In this document: one piece after another, positions 1 through 9,508 of the stretch
How positions within the stretch are numbered: position 1 is the stretch's first letter
How the letters are laid out: every line of letters begins with the position of its first letter
Assembly (NCBI GenBank): GCA_000621185.1
Contig: KK211222.1
Span: forward strand, 367,523-431,522
Length of the DNA stretch: 64,000 nt
From: Franconibacter pulveris DSM 19144
GTDB lineage: Bacteria > Pseudomonadota > Gammaproteobacteria > Enterobacterales > Enterobacteriaceae
Direction: 5' to 3'
Program-made: the position numbers and the translations under genes
The notes under the pieces: generated by a model
Databases searched by the model: none
Told to the model about the DNA's origin: nothing
The model's input: only the letters and a program-made list of their open reading frames with translations

Positions 1-21
1 GATAAGCGCCTGCGGAATATC

Positions 22-56
22 TTGTAACTGCTAAACCAGGTTTTTGAGGTTACAAT
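22..56 (+). promoter_or_regulatory. Inverted repeat with embedded -10-like element
   Basis: TTGTAAC (22-28) and GTTACAA (49-55) are 7-bp inverted arms, and the right arm overlaps TACAAT (51-56), a plausible -10 about 30 bp before the CGNR gene. No convincing -35 is seen. A repressor or autoregulatory site is inferred from position only. Confidence 0.3.
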
Positions 57-86
57 AGCCCTTTGTTGTTACGCAGGAGGTTGGCC

Positions 87-677
87 GTGAATTCTCTCTT
101 TCCCGCACCGTTCGCTAACGGACCGCTCTTTCTGGCGGATCACGGCGCGCTGGATTTTCTTAATACGGTGGCGCTGGCAGAGGGGCAACGGCATGACTTC
201 TGGCAGCGTGACGACGATGTAAAAGCCTGGCTGGCGCAATCCGGCCTGGTCGCGCTGCCGGATGAAACCCCTTTCGAACCCGGTGCGCTTTTGCATGAAG
301 CGCGTGAGCTGCGCGAAACAATCAGAACGCTGGTGGCACAGAAAAAGGCGGGCGAGGCGGTCAATCCGGCGCCGCTTAATCGCTATCTGGCTTCAGCCAA
401 TAGTCATCAGCAACTGCTGACGGGAGAGGATGGTGCGCTGCGCATTGAGCGGATCTATGCCAGCCAGACGCCTGCGCAATTACTCGCGCCTGTCGCGGAG
501 CTGGCGGCGTCGCTGCTGGCTGAGACCCATTTCGAGCTGGTGCGGGAATGCGAGCATCCTGAGTGCTGCCTCTGGTTTTATGACAGAACGAAATCCCACC
601 GCCGCCGCTGGTGCAGCATGGCGCTCTGCGGCAACCGGGCGAAAGTCGCCAGGTTCAGGCAGCAAAAGCGAGGCTAG
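87..677 (+). CDS. ABATE/CGNR zinc-finger protein, putative regulator
   Basis: The C-terminus carries the CGNR-type zinc finger: a first Cys cluster in a CEHPECCLWFYD stretch, a basic run, then WCSMALCGNR followed by KVARFRQQK. The N-terminal two thirds fit the ABATE (stress-induced transcription regulator-like) domain usually fused to it. The GTG at 87 is chosen because AGGAGG lies 6 bases upstream; an upstream in-frame TTG at 63 has no such site. The protein is about 196 residues. CGNR proteins are thought to bind DNA, but this one has no known target. It lies about 100 bp ahead of ycjX on the same strand and may be transcribed with it. Confidence 0.8.
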   Translation: MNSLFPAPFANGPLFLADHGALDFLNTVALAEGQRHDFWQRDDDVKAWLAQSGLVALPDETPFEPGALLHEARELRETIRTLVAQKKAGEAVNPAPLNRYLASANSHQQLLTGEDGALRIERIYASQTPAQLLAPVAELAASLLAETHFELVRECEHPECCLWFYDRTKSHRRRWCSMALCGNRAKVARFRQQKRG

Positions 678-776
678 GGCGGAACGCTGCGCGCAGCGGC
701 GCCGACGCGGGTTTATAACGGCCTTAGCTGTTAATATTACAGCCATTCCTGAGTATTTGCGGACGCCATAACAATG

Positions 777-2174
777 ATGCAGCGATTCAGAAACGAAATG
801 CAGTCTCTGGTTAACCGCGGCGTGGATCGCCATTTGCGGCTGGCCGTCACCGGCCTTAGCCGTAGCGGTAAAACCGCTTTTATCACCTCGCTGGTGAATC
901 AACTCTTGTCAGTCAACAGCGGAGCCAGGCTGCCGCTCTTCAGCGCCGTGCGCGAAGAGCGCCTGCTCGGCGTAAAGCGCGTGCCGCAACGGGATCTCGG
1001 CGTGCCACGTTTTGCCTATGACGAAGGTCTGGCGCAGCTTTACGGCGAGCCGCCCGCCTGGCCGACACCTACCCGCGGCGTCAGCGAAATGCGTCTGGCG
1101 CTGCGCTTTCGCTCGCGGGAATCTCTGCTGCGCCATTTCAAAGAAACCTCGACGCTTTATCTGGAAATTGTCGATTATCCCGGCGAGTGGCTGCTCGATT
1201 TGCCAATGCTGGCGCAGGATTACCTCAGCTGGTCGCGGCAAATGACCGGGCTGCTTAAAGGCGACCGTGAAGTCTGGTCCCGCCGCTGGCGCGCGCTGTG
1301 CGAAGGGCTGGACCCGCTGGCGCAGGCGGATGAAAACCGGCTGGCGGAAATTTCACAGGCGTGGACGGACTATTTGCTGGCCTGCAAGCGTGAAGGGCTG
1401 CACTTCATTCAGCCGGGGCGCTTCGTGCTGCCAGGCGACATGGCGGGCGCGCCGGCGCTGCAGTTTTTTCCCTGGCCCGACGTGGACGCCGTGGGAGAGT
1501 CAAAGCTGGCGCAGGCGGATAAATCGACCAACATCGGGATGCTGCGCGAGCGCTTCAACTATTACTGTGAGAAAGTGGTGAAAGGGTTCTATAAAAACCA
1601 TTTTTTACGCTTCGATCGCCAGATTGTGCTGGTGGATTGTTTGCAGCCGCTCAACAGCGGACCGCAGGCCTTCAACGACATGCGCCTTGCGCTAACGCAA
1701 CTGATGCAGAGTTTTCACTACGGTCAGCGCACCCTGTTTCGCCGCCTCTTTTCACCCGTGATTGATAAGCTGCTGTTCGCCGCGACCAAGGCGGATCACG
1801 TTACGGTAGACCAGCACGCTAATCTGGTGTCGCTGTTGCAACAGCTGGTGCAGGATGCCTGGCAAAACGCTGCGTTTGAGGGCATCAGCATGGACTGCAT
1901 GGGGCTTGCTTCCGTGCAGGCGACGCAAAGCGGGCTGGTCGATCATCATGGTGAGAAGATCCCGGCGCTGCGCGGGCACCGTTTGAGCGACGGCGCGCCG
2001 CTTACCTTTTATCCCGGAGAGGTGCCGCCGCGCCTGCCTGGCAGCGCATTCTGGGAAAGCCAGGGTTTTCAGTTTGAGAATTTTCGCCCGCAGGTGATGG
2101 ATGTCGATCAGCCGCTGCCGCACATCCGGCTCGACGCCGCGCTGGAGTTTTTAACAGGAGACAAACTGCGATGA
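777..2174 (+). CDS. ycjX: YcjX family P-loop NTPase
   Basis: The predicted 465-residue protein matches the enterobacterial YcjX family in length and sequence. A P-loop GLSRSGKT lies near residue 25-32, in the family's characteristic [15 protein letters not shown] context. YcjX is a G-protein-like NTPase of poorly defined function, linked to heat-shock and phage-shock regulons in E. coli. Two adjacent ATGs (774, 777) are possible; 777 gives the family N-terminus M-x-R-x-x-N/S-E. Its stop overlaps the start of ycjF by 4 bases (ATGA), which indicates translational coupling. The sigma-32 promoter reported in E. coli was not identified here. Confidence 0.93.
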   Translation: MQRFRNEMQSLVNRGVDRHLRLAVTGLSRSGKTAFITSLVNQLLSVNSGARLPLFSAVREERLLGVKRVPQRDLGVPRFAYDEGLAQLYGEPPAWPTPTRGVSEMRLALRFRSRESLLRHFKETSTLYLEIVDYPGEWLLDLPMLAQDYLSWSRQMTGLLKGDREVWSRRWRALCEGLDPLAQADENRLAEISQAWTDYLLACKREGLHFIQPGRFVLPGDMAGAPALQFFPWPDVDAVGESKLAQADKSTNIGMLRERFNYYCEKVVKGFYKNHFLRFDRQIVLVDCLQPLNSGPQAFNDMRLALTQLMQSFHYGQRTLFRRLFSPVIDKLLFAATKADHVTVDQHANLVSLLQQLVQDAWQNAAFEGISMDCMGLASVQATQSGLVDHHGEKIPALRGHRLSDGAPLTFYPGEVPPRLPGSAFWESQGFQFENFRPQVMDVDQPLPHIRLDAALEFLTGDKLR

Positions 2175-3223
2175 GCGATCCGATTAAACCGCGCATTGAT
2201 TTTGCGCAGCCGCTGGAAGCCGGGAAGCGCGAACAGCTGAAAGCCGCCCGGGCGTTTAACGAACCGGAAGCGGAGAAATTTATCCCGGCGGCGACTGGCG
2301 AAGTCCCGGAAGAGGGGCAGGCGGAGGCGGTGGTGGAAGCCGCATTGCGGCCCCGGCGCAGCATCTGGCGGCGGATGGTGACCGCCGGACTGGCGCTCTT
2401 CGGCGCAAGCGTCGTGGCGCAGGGCGTACAGTGGACGATAAACGCCTGGCAAACCCAGGACTGGATAGCGCTTGGCGGCTGTGCCGCAGGCGGACTTATC
2501 GTGGCGGCGGGCGTCGGTTCGCTAGCCACCGAGTGGCGCAGGTTATGGCGATTGCGCCAGCGCGCTGATGAGCGCGACGAAGCGCGGGAACTGCTGCATA
2601 GCCAGAGTATGGGCAAAGGGCGCGCCTTCTGCGAGAAGCTTGCCGCGCAGGCGGGGCTGGATCAAGGACACCCGGCGATGCAGCGCTGGTATGCGACGCT
2701 TCACGAAACCCATAGCGATCGCGAAGTGGTCACGCTCTATGCCCATCTGGTGCAGCCGGTGCTGGACAGCCAGGCGCGGCGCGAAATCAGCCGCTCGGCG
2801 GCAGAATCGACGCTGATGATTGCGGTCAGCCCGCTGGCGCTGGTGGACATGGCGTTTATCGCCTGGCGCAACCTGCGGCTTATCAACCGCCTCGCCGCCA
2901 TTTACGGCATCGAACTGGGCTACTTTAGCCGTATCCGGCTGTTCCGCCTGGTGCTGTTAAATATCGCCTTCGCCGGCGCGAGCGAACTGGCGCGCGAGGT
3001 TGGGATGGACTGGCTTTCGCAGGATCTCGCCGCCCGGCTTTCCGCCAGAGCGGCGCAGGGCATTGGCGCAGGGCTCTTAACCGCCCGGCTCGGCATCAAA
3101 ACGATGGAGCTTTGCCGTCCGTTGCCCTGGCTTGACGATGACAAACCCCGCCTGGGTGATTTCCGCCGTCAGCTTCTGACGCAGCTCAAAGAGACGATGC
3201 AAAAAGGCAAGGGCGGCGCGTGA
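2171..3223 (+). CDS. ycjF: YcjF inner-membrane protein (DUF697)
   Basis: This 350-residue protein is close to the size of E. coli YcjF. The N-terminal ~65 residues are hydrophilic. Two hydrophobic segments follow, around residues 72-92 and 100-118 ([13 protein letters not shown] and [15 protein letters not shown]), and then a DUF697-type C-terminal domain with further hydrophobic stretches. It starts inside the last codons of ycjX, so the pair is an operon. The function is unknown; the pair is conserved beside tyrR in enterobacteria, as here. Nothing in the sequence suggests damage. Confidence 0.92.
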   Translation: MSDPIKPRIDFAQPLEAGKREQLKAARAFNEPEAEKFIPAATGEVPEEGQAEAVVEAALRPRRSIWRRMVTAGLALFGASVVAQGVQWTINAWQTQDWIALGGCAAGGLIVAAGVGSLATEWRRLWRLRQRADERDEARELLHSQSMGKGRAFCEKLAAQAGLDQGHPAMQRWYATLHETHSDREVVTLYAHLVQPVLDSQARREISRSAAESTLMIAVSPLALVDMAFIAWRNLRLINRLAAIYGIELGYFSRIRLFRLVLLNIAFAGASELAREVGMDWLSQDLAARLSARAAQGIGAGLLTARLGIKTMELCRPLPWLDDDKPRLGDFRRQLLTQLKETMQKGKGGA

Positions 3224-3265
3224 TGCCGCCCCGTTTACAGCCAGGCGCCCGTTTTTCCGTTACTC

Positions 3266-3283
3266 TGTAAATATTTGTTGACA
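3266..3283 (+). promoter_or_regulatory. TyrR box upstream of tyrR
   Basis: TGTAAA (3266-3271), six bases, TTGACA (3278-3283): one mismatch from the TyrR box TGTAAA-N6-TTTACA. It lies about 70 bp before the tyrR start, fitting the known autoregulation of tyrR in E. coli. The right half also reads as a perfect -35 hexamer, but no -10 lies at the right spacing. Confidence 0.7.
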
Positions 3284-3354
3284 GAATGTTCCGCACATCC
3301 TTCTTCTGAAGTATCATTCAGTTATTCGTTGGCTTTATACGTGTAGGTGCACTG

Positions 3355-4917
3355 ATGCGTCTGGAAGTATTTTGTGAAGACCGCCTTGGTCTGACCCGCG
3401 AGCTGCTGGATCTTCTGGTGCTGCGCAATATTGATTTACGCGGAATTGAAATTGACCCTGTCGGGCGGATCTACCTGAATTTCGCCGAGCTGGAGTTCTC
3501 TGCCTTCAGCGACCTGATGACGGAAATCCGTCGTATTCCCGGCGTAACGGACGTCAGAAAAGTCCCCTGGATGCCTTCCGAGCGCGAGCACCGCTCGTTA
3601 AGCGCGCTGCTGGAAGCGTTGCCGGAACCGGTCTTTTCACTGGATATGAAAAGCAAGCTGGAGCTTGCCAACCCGGCGAGCTGCGCGCTCTTTAACCAGA
3701 ATGAAGAGCGGCTTCGCAACCATAACGCCGCCGCGTTGATTAACGGCTTTAACTTCCAGCGCTGGCTGGAAAGCAACCCTGAAGGGTCGCACACCGAGCA
3801 CGTAGTCATCAATGGCCAAAACTTTCTGATGGAAATCACCCCGGTGCACCTGGATGACGACGGCGGCGGGAGCGTGTTGACGGGCGCGGTGGTGATGCTG
3901 CGCTCGACGGTGCGCATGGGGCGCCAGTTGCAGAACATTTCAAGCCAGGATCTCAACGCGTTCAGCCATATCATCGCCGTCAGCCCGAAAATGCGTCAGG
4001 TGGTGGAGCAGGCGCGCAAAATGGCGATGCTCAACGCGCCGCTGCTGATAGTGGGCGACACAGGGACCGGCAAAGACCTGCTGGCGCACGCCTGCCATCA
4101 GGCGAGCCCGCGCGCGGGCAAACCTTACCTTGCGCTTAACTGCGCTTCAATCCCGGAAGATGTGGTGGAAAGTGAGCTGTTTGGCCATGCGCCGGGCGCT
4201 TACGCTAACGCCGTGGAAGGGAAAAAAGGCTTTTTTGAGCAGGCTAACGGCGGCTCGGTGCTGCTGGACGAGATAGGCGAGATGTCCCCGCGCATGCAGG
4301 CGAAGCTGCTGCGTTTTCTTAATGACGGCACATTCCGCCGGGTGGGCGAAGAGCACGAGGTGCATGTGGACGTGCGCGTCATTTGCGCCACGCAAAAAAA
4401 CCTGGTGGAGCTGGTGCAAAAAGGGGCGTTCCGCGAAGATCTTTATTACCGGTTGAATGTCCTGACCCTTAACCTGCCGCCGCTGCGCGATCGTCCGCAG
4501 GACATCATGCCGCTGACGGAGATGTTTGTCGCCCGCTTTGCCGACGAGCAGGGAATCGCACGACCCAAGCTGGCACACGATCTGAGTACGGTGATGACGC
4601 GCTACGGCTGGCCGGGCAACGTTCGCCAGTTGAAAAACGCCGTCTATCGTGGGCTTGCCCAGCTTGAAGGGTATGAACTGCGCCCGCAGGATATTTTGCT
4701 GCCCGATTTTGACGCCGCCGCGCTGCCAGTGGGCGAAGAGGCGATGGAAGGCTCGCTTGACGATATTACCCGCCGCTTCGAACGTTCGGTGCTGGTCCAG
4801 CTTTATCGCACCTATCCCAGCACCCGGAAACTCGCTCGCCGCCTTGGCGTTTCGCATACGGCAATCGCTAACAAGCTGCGCGAATACGGCCTGAGCCAGC
4901 GCAAAGGCGAAGAATAA
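3355..4917 (+). CDS. tyrR: Transcriptional regulator TyrR of aromatic amino acid genes
   Basis: TyrR represses or activates biosynthesis and transport genes in response to Tyr, Phe and Trp. The 520-residue protein shows an ACT domain (1-~70), a PAS-like domain (~80-190), a central AAA+ sigma-54-interaction-type domain with Walker A GDTGTGKD, and a C-terminal HTH (STRKLARRLGVSHTAIANKLREYGL region). As in E. coli TyrR, the GAFTGA loop is absent (GHAPGAYANAVEG instead), which fits a regulator that works with sigma-70. It is slightly longer than the 513-residue E. coli protein. A TyrR box lies upstream and tandem hairpins separate it from convergent tpx. Confidence 0.96.
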   Translation: MRLEVFCEDRLGLTRELLDLLVLRNIDLRGIEIDPVGRIYLNFAELEFSAFSDLMTEIRRIPGVTDVRKVPWMPSEREHRSLSALLEALPEPVFSLDMKSKLELANPASCALFNQNEERLRNHNAAALINGFNFQRWLESNPEGSHTEHVVINGQNFLMEITPVHLDDDGGGSVLTGAVVMLRSTVRMGRQLQNISSQDLNAFSHIIAVSPKMRQVVEQARKMAMLNAPLLIVGDTGTGKDLLAHACHQASPRAGKPYLALNCASIPEDVVESELFGHAPGAYANAVEGKKGFFEQANGGSVLLDEIGEMSPRMQAKLLRFLNDGTFRRVGEEHEVHVDVRVICATQKNLVELVQKGAFREDLYYRLNVLTLNLPPLRDRPQDIMPLTEMFVARFADEQGIARPKLAHDLSTVMTRYGWPGNVRQLKNAVYRGLAQLEGYELRPQDILLPDFDAAALPVGEEAMEGSLDDITRRFERSVLVQLYRTYPSTRKLARRLGVSHTAIANKLREYGLSQRKGEE

Positions 4918-4972
4918 AAAAACCTCCCGCAGGAGGTTTTTCTGATTAAACCCCTCTGAGAGGGGTTTTTTT
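4917..4972. terminator. Tandem terminators between tyrR and tpx
   Basis: Two hairpins sit between the convergent genes. The first has stem CCTCC (4923-4927) / GGAGG (4932-4936) flanked by A and T runs, so it can work both ways. The second has CCCCTC / GAGGGG (4951-4965) followed by seven Ts. Confidence 0.85.
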
Positions 4973-4981
4973 ATGTGGCGA

Positions 4982-5488
4982 TTACGCCTTCAGTGCATCC
5001 AGCGCCGCGTCGTAGTTCGGCTCGTGGGTGATTTCATTCACCAGCTCGCTGAAGACCACCTCGTCGTTTTCGTTGATAACCAGCACGGCACGCGCGGTCA
5101 GGCCTTTGAGCGCGCCTTCGCTGATGCCCACGCCGTAAGCCTGCTGGAACTCCGGGTTACGCAGGGTGGAGAGGGTGATAACGTTGCTCAGGCCTTCCGC
5201 GCCGCAGAAGCGAGACTGGGCGAACGGCAGGTCGGCGGAGATGCACAGCACCACGGTGTTCTCCATATCGGTCGCCAGCTGGTTGAACTTGCGTACAGAG
5301 GCCGCGCAGACGCCGGTATCAATGCTCGGGAAAATGTTCAGTACTTTGCGCTTACCGGCAAACTGGCTCAGCGCGACATCAGACAGATCTTTGGCGACCA
5401 GGCTAAACGGCTGCGCCTTGCTGCCTGCCTGCGGGATCTGGCCTGCTACGGAAACCGGGTTGCCCTGAAAATAGACGACTTGTGACAT
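4982..5488 (-). CDS. tpx: Thiol peroxidase Tpx
   Basis: This is an atypical 2-Cys peroxiredoxin that reduces hydroperoxides, using thioredoxin as reductant. At 168 residues it has the family length. The peroxidatic Cys61 is in PSIDTGVC and the resolving Cys95 is in SRFCGAEG, the canonical Tpx positions. It is convergent with tyrR across a double terminator, and divergent from ycjG with about 135 bp between starts. It lacks a signal peptide; this family has been described as periplasmic but is generally treated as cytoplasmic. Confidence 0.97.
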   Translation of the reverse strand: MSQVVYFQGNPVSVAGQIPQAGSKAQPFSLVAKDLSDVALSQFAGKRKVLNIFPSIDTGVCAASVRKFNQLATDMENTVVLCISADLPFAQSRFCGAEGLSNVITLSTLRNPEFQQAYGVGISEGALKGLTARAVLVINENDEVVFSELVNEITHEPNYDAALDALKA

Positions 5489-5623
5489 GATTATCTTCCT
5501 GTTTACATATAGTTAACGTCGCCGCTAGTTTAAGTCATGATTACCGCCTTGAATATAAAAAACTGAACGGCAGGGCAACTTTCTCCTCGCTATACTGAGG
5601 CAAAGCCCGATGCGAGGAAAATA

Positions 5624-6589
5624 ATGAGAAGCGTAAAAGTCTATCAGGAAGCCTGGCCCCTGCACTCCCCCTTTGTCATTGCCCGGGGCAGCCGTAATGA
5701 GGCGACCGTCGTAGTGGTGGAATTGGTGGAAGAGGGCATTAAAGCCGCAGGCGAATGCACCCCTTACCCGCGTTACGGCGAGAGCGTGGATTCCGTCATG
5801 GCGCAGATTATGGCGGTAGGGCCGCAGCTGGAGGCGGGGCTCGACCGCGCGGGGCTGCAAACGCTTCTGCCCGCAGGGGCGGCCCGCAATGCGATAGACA
5901 GCGCGCTCTGGGATCTTGAGGCGCGGCGCAGCGGTCAGAACCTGTCTGCGCTGCTGCACATCGCGATGCCGCAGACTATCACCACCGCCCAGACCGTTTC
6001 TATCGGCACGCCGGATCAGATGGCGGCGAGCGCGGCGGCGCTGTGGGAGAAAGGGGCGCGGCTGCTGAAAGTGAAACTCGACGATCATCTGCTTACCGAA
6101 CGTATCGTCGCCATTCGCGAAGCGGCGCCGCAGGCGCTATTAATCGTCGATGCCAACGAATCCTGGCGCAGCGAGGGGCTGGCGGCCCGCTGCCAGTTGC
6201 TGGCGGATCTCGGCGTAGCGATGCTTGAGCAACCTTTGCCAGCGAACGACGATAAGGGGCTGGAAACCTTTATTCATCCACTGCCCATTTGCGCCGATGA
6301 AAGCTGCCACACGCGCGAAAGCCTGCCGGGGCTCGCAGGGCGTTACGAGATGGTCAATATCAAGCTTGATAAAACCGGTGGCCTGACGGAAGCGCTGGCG
6401 CTGGCGCAGCAGGCGAAGGCGCAGGGATTCGGCCTTATGCTGGGCTGCATGCTTTGCACTTCCCGGGCCATCAGCGCCGCATTGCCACTGGCGCCGCTGG
6501 TGCGCTTCGCCGACCTCGACGGTCCCACCTGGCTTGCGGTGGATGTCGAGCCCTCCCTTAACTTCACGACCGGCACGCTTCATCTTTGA
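5624..6589 (+). CDS. ycjG: L-Ala-D/L-Glu epimerase
   Basis: An enolase-superfamily enzyme that epimerises L-Ala-D-Glu, a dipeptide released from murein peptides. The 321-residue protein has the expected KxK motif (LLKVKLDD), metal ligands in IVDANESW, EQPL and ADESC, and a distal Lys in MVNIKLDKTGG. The start is supported by GAGGAA six bases upstream. The 3' end overlaps convergent mpaA by 10 bp, so the two genes share their terminal codons on opposite strands. Function is coherent with mpaA and mppA next door: tripeptide import, cleavage, then dipeptide epimerisation. Confidence 0.94.
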   Translation: MRSVKVYQEAWPLHSPFVIARGSRNEATVVVVELVEEGIKAAGECTPYPRYGESVDSVMAQIMAVGPQLEAGLDRAGLQTLLPAGAARNAIDSALWDLEARRSGQNLSALLHIAMPQTITTAQTVSIGTPDQMAASAAALWEKGARLLKVKLDDHLLTERIVAIREAAPQALLIVDANESWRSEGLAARCQLLADLGVAMLEQPLPANDDKGLETFIHPLPICADESCHTRESLPGLAGRYEMVNIKLDKTGGLTEALALAQQAKAQGFGLMLGCMLCTSRAISAALPLAPLVRFADLDGPTWLAVDVEPSLNFTTGTLHL

Positions 6590-7293
6590 GGTTGCCAGTG
6601 CAGCAGCGCAGTCATGGGCGCCAGATAGCGCTCGGTGGCTTCGTCAGCGGAGATAGCCGGAAACTCCGCCGTAATGCAGGGCAGATCCATGTCGGCGCAC
6701 CAGCTGCCAAACGAGCCTGGCGTTTCGTACCCGACGCTGCCTACCAGCGGCAGGGCGAAGGCGCTGGCAAGCCACTCGCCAAGCGGGCTACGCGCCGGGT
6801 CTTCAATGCAGCCCAGCGGATCGTGAAACGAGACTATCCAGGCGGGTTTACTCTGATGAATGAGCTGACAAAGCGCGGCGGTTTCCGGCTCGGAGGCGGG
6901 GTGTTCGCCGGTGGAGAGCGTGACGTCGCGCGCCTCGGCGGCGCTGTTCCAGCGATAAACCGTCTCGCCCGGCTTCCAGTTGGCGGCGGGGAAGTTACGG
7001 TTGAGATCCACCCCGCGCGCGTTAGCGCGCAGGCCAAGCTGGCACCCGTCCGGGTTCACCGCCAGCACCACCGAATGCAAACGGTGGCTTGATTCCAGCG
7101 TACGAAGCGCGCAGGAGAGCGTCACCATCGCCGCGTTTTCATCGCCATGCGTGCCGGCAATAATAAGCCCGCTCTGCGCGCTGGGCTGCGTGGCGGGAAA
7201 CCAGAGCAGCGGAGCGCCGAGCGCGGAAGCGCCGTAGCGTTCCGCGCCGGGCGGCAGTGGCCCGCGCTGCGGGCGAGGACGTAAAGCGGTCAT
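6580..7293 (-). CDS. mpaA: Murein tripeptide amidase MpaA
   Basis: A cytoplasmic zinc carboxypeptidase of the M14 family that cleaves the gamma-D-Glu-Dap bond of L-Ala-D-Glu-mesoDap during murein recycling. Visible landmarks are the zinc ligands in GTHGDEN (HxxE) and SFHDP, the substrate-binding motif GVDLNRNFPAANW, and a catalytic Glu in CITAEFP. The ATG at 7293 gives 237 residues and the family N-terminus; a longer frame to 7593 has no family similarity upstream. It is divergent from mppA, and its last codons overlap ycjG. Confidence 0.94.
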   Translation of the reverse strand: MTALRPRPQRGPLPPGAERYGASALGAPLLWFPATQPSAQSGLIIAGTHGDENAAMVTLSCALRTLESSHRLHSVVLAVNPDGCQLGLRANARGVDLNRNFPAANWKPGETVYRWNSAAEARDVTLSTGEHPASEPETAALCQLIHQSKPAWIVSFHDPLGCIEDPARSPLGEWLASAFALPLVGSVGYETPGSFGSWCADMDLPCITAEFPAISADEATERYLAPMTALLHWQPQR

Positions 7294-7493
7294 GGAGTAC
7301 CTTAATCTGGTGACGGGGTTTCTGGCAGTGTTGTGCAAAACTACTGATAATTCAACCTGCTCCTCTATCTGGTTTCGCTTCCAGCGAGCGTGCAAAAAGC
7401 GCACGCGCGGTTTGCAATTGCTGCCGATAACCCAAATAATTCGCCAACACGAAACCCAATGACGGGTTGCGCTAACTAACGAGAGGGGATCGC

Positions 7494-9113
7494 ATGAAGT
7501 TTCCTGTTTATCTTTCCGCAGGCGCACTTTGGGTGGCCGGTACGCTATCTGTCGCCTGGGCTGCACAAGTGCCGCCTGGCGTGAACCTGGCACAGCGCCA
7601 GGAACTGGTGCGCCATATCAAAGATGAACCCGCGACGCTGGACCCGGCAAAGGTTGTCGGTCTGCCGGAAATTCAGGTGCTTCGCGATCTTTTTGAAGGC
7701 CTGGTCAACCAGAATGAAAAAGGCGAACTCTCGCCCGGGGTGGCGACAAAGTGGCAGAGCATCGACAACCGTATCTGGACCTTCACCTTAAGGGATGACG
7801 CGCGCTGGTCCGATGGCACGCCGGTCACGGCGCAGGATTTCGTCTACAGCTGGCGGCGCCTGGTTGACCCTAAAACGACCTCTTCCTTCGCCTGGCTTGC
7901 GGCGCTTGGCGGCATCACCAACGCGCAGGCGATAATCGACGGCAAAATGCCTGCGGATAAGCTCGGTGTCAGCGCGGTGGATGCGCGTACGCTGAAGGTG
8001 CAGCTGGATAAGCCGGTGCCTTATTTCCCGAATCTTACCGCCAACGTCGCGCTTTATCCGGTGCCGGGCGCCGTAATCGAAAAGCAGGGCGCTGACTGGA
8101 CTCGTCCCGGCAACCTGGTAGGTAATGGCGCCTTTGTCCTGGCCGAGCGGGTAGTCAATGAAAAACTGGTGGTCGTTCCTAATAAAAACTACTGGGATAA
8201 CGGCAAAACGGTGTTGAAAAAGGTCACGTTCTTGCCAATAAACCAGGAGTCCGCCGCCACCAAACGTTACCTTGCGGGCGATATCGACATTACTGAGTCT
8301 TTCCCGAAAAACCTCTACCAGAAACTCTTAAAGCAGATCCCGGGCCAGGTTTATACGCCGCCGCAGCTGGGCACCTATTATTACGCCTTCAATACGCAAA
8401 AAGGCCCAACCGCGGACAGGCGCGTTCGTCTGGCGCTGAGCATGAGTATCGATCGCCGTCTGATTGCCGAAAAAGTGCTGGGCACCGGCGAAAAGCCCGC
8501 CTGGCGATTTACGCCGGACGTGACGGCTGGATTTAAGCCCGCGGTCGGCATGATGGAAGAGACCAGCCAGCAGGAGTTAAACCTGCAGGCGAAAACGCTG
8601 TTGCAGGCGGCGGGGTACGGCCCTGGTCGTCCGCTTAAGCTGACGCTGCTGTACAACACCTCTGAAAACCATCAGAAAATAGCCATCGCTGTGGCGTCGA
8701 TGTGGAAGAAGAATCTGGGCGTTGATGTGAAGCTGCAAAACCAGGAGTGGAAAACGTATATCGACAGCCGCAACACCGGTAACTTTGACGTGATTCGCGC
8801 CTCCTGGGTAGGGGACTATAATGAACCTTCCACCTTTCTTTCGCTCCTGACCTCAACGCACAGCGGCAACATTGCCCGCTTTAAAGATCCCGCTTACGAC
8901 AAGGTGCTTGAGCAGGCGAGCCTTGAGAGCGACGCAAAGGCGCGTAATGCGGACTATAACGAGGCGGAAAATATTATCGCCAGCCAGGCTCCGATTGCGC
9001 CCATTTATCAATATACCAACGGACGCCTGATTAAGCCCTGGGTTAAAGGTTATCCCATCACTAACCCGGAAGATGTCGCCTACAGCCGCACGATGTACCT
9101 TATTAAGCATTAA
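7494..9113 (+). CDS. mppA: Periplasmic murein peptide-binding protein MppA
   Basis: A solute-binding protein of the OppA/DppA family (SBP_bac_5) that delivers murein tripeptide to the Opp permease. A signal peptide of about 23 residues ends near AWA-AQVPPG. The mature part carries the family blocks HIKDEPATLDPAK, DLFEGLVNQNEKGE, GTYYYAFNTQKGP and YRTMYLIKH-like C-terminal residues. At 539 residues it is nearly the length of E. coli MppA. In E. coli ycjY and ycjZ separate mpaA and mppA; here they are missing, so the recycling genes are direct neighbours. Start supported by GAGAGGGG upstream. Confidence 0.95.
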   Translation: MKFPVYLSAGALWVAGTLSVAWAAQVPPGVNLAQRQELVRHIKDEPATLDPAKVVGLPEIQVLRDLFEGLVNQNEKGELSPGVATKWQSIDNRIWTFTLRDDARWSDGTPVTAQDFVYSWRRLVDPKTTSSFAWLAALGGITNAQAIIDGKMPADKLGVSAVDARTLKVQLDKPVPYFPNLTANVALYPVPGAVIEKQGADWTRPGNLVGNGAFVLAERVVNEKLVVVPNKNYWDNGKTVLKKVTFLPINQESAATKRYLAGDIDITESFPKNLYQKLLKQIPGQVYTPPQLGTYYYAFNTQKGPTADRRVRLALSMSIDRRLIAEKVLGTGEKPAWRFTPDVTAGFKPAVGMMEETSQQELNLQAKTLLQAAGYGPGRPLKLTLLYNTSENHQKIAIAVASMWKKNLGVDVKLQNQEWKTYIDSRNTGNFDVIRASWVGDYNEPSTFLSLLTSTHSGNIARFKDPAYDKVLEQASLESDAKARNADYNEAENIIASQAPIAPIYQYTNGRLIKPWVKGYPITNPEDVAYSRTMYLIKH

Positions 9114-9244
9114 GGAGCAGCGCTGCGCAGGCTTGCGACGAGGCGCTTCTCTTCCTGGTGGAAGCGCCAGCCAAACGCAGGCGGTATTCCGTTTGGCAGG
9201 CAAAGGTTTGATTTAATCCAGGGCAAAGAAGATAGCGGGAAGCA

Positions 9245-9266
9245 CGAGGGGCGATGGCGCCCCTCG
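9245..9266. terminator. Hairpin between mppA and DUF1471 gene
   Basis: CGAGGGGCG and CGCCCCTCG form a strong stem around a short loop between two convergent genes. There is no long T run on either side, so a terminator role is likely but not certain. Nothing else is evident from 9114 to 9244. Confidence 0.55.
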
Positions 9267-9271
9267 CGTAT

Positions 9272-9481
9272 TTATGACGTGGTTATTTTTGCAGTGATAT
9301 GCGCTTTGTTACCCATTCGCGCCTCAATGATTTTATATGACGCGCCCTTTTCGTTTTGCGCCAACTGACGAATTTTGCTTTCCGCTTCCTCAAGCGTACC
9401 GCCGGTTGCAGTAACGGTTTGTGCATATAAGGAAAAGGGCAAGAGAAGATAAACCAATAACAGCGTGATAACGGTTTTCAC
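9272..9481 (-). CDS. Small secreted DUF1471 (BhsA/McbA-like) protein
   Basis: A 69-residue protein with a clear signal peptide (hydrophobic 4-17, cleavage near LYA-QTVTATGG). The rest fits the YdgH/BhsA/McbA-like DUF1471 domain: a short beta strand, a helix with ESKIRQLAQNEKGA, then SYKIIEARMGNKAHITAKI. Family members are small periplasmic stress proteins affecting biofilm and stress tolerance. It is somewhat shorter than BhsA (85 residues) because the linker after the signal is short. Single gene, convergent with mppA. Confidence 0.75.
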   Translation of the reverse strand: MKTVITLLLVYLLLPFSLYAQTVTATGGTLEEAESKIRQLAQNEKGASYKIIEARMGNKAHITAKITTS

Positions 9482-9508
9482 GGCGTGGCTCCTGAACAGA
9501 AAAGTGAG

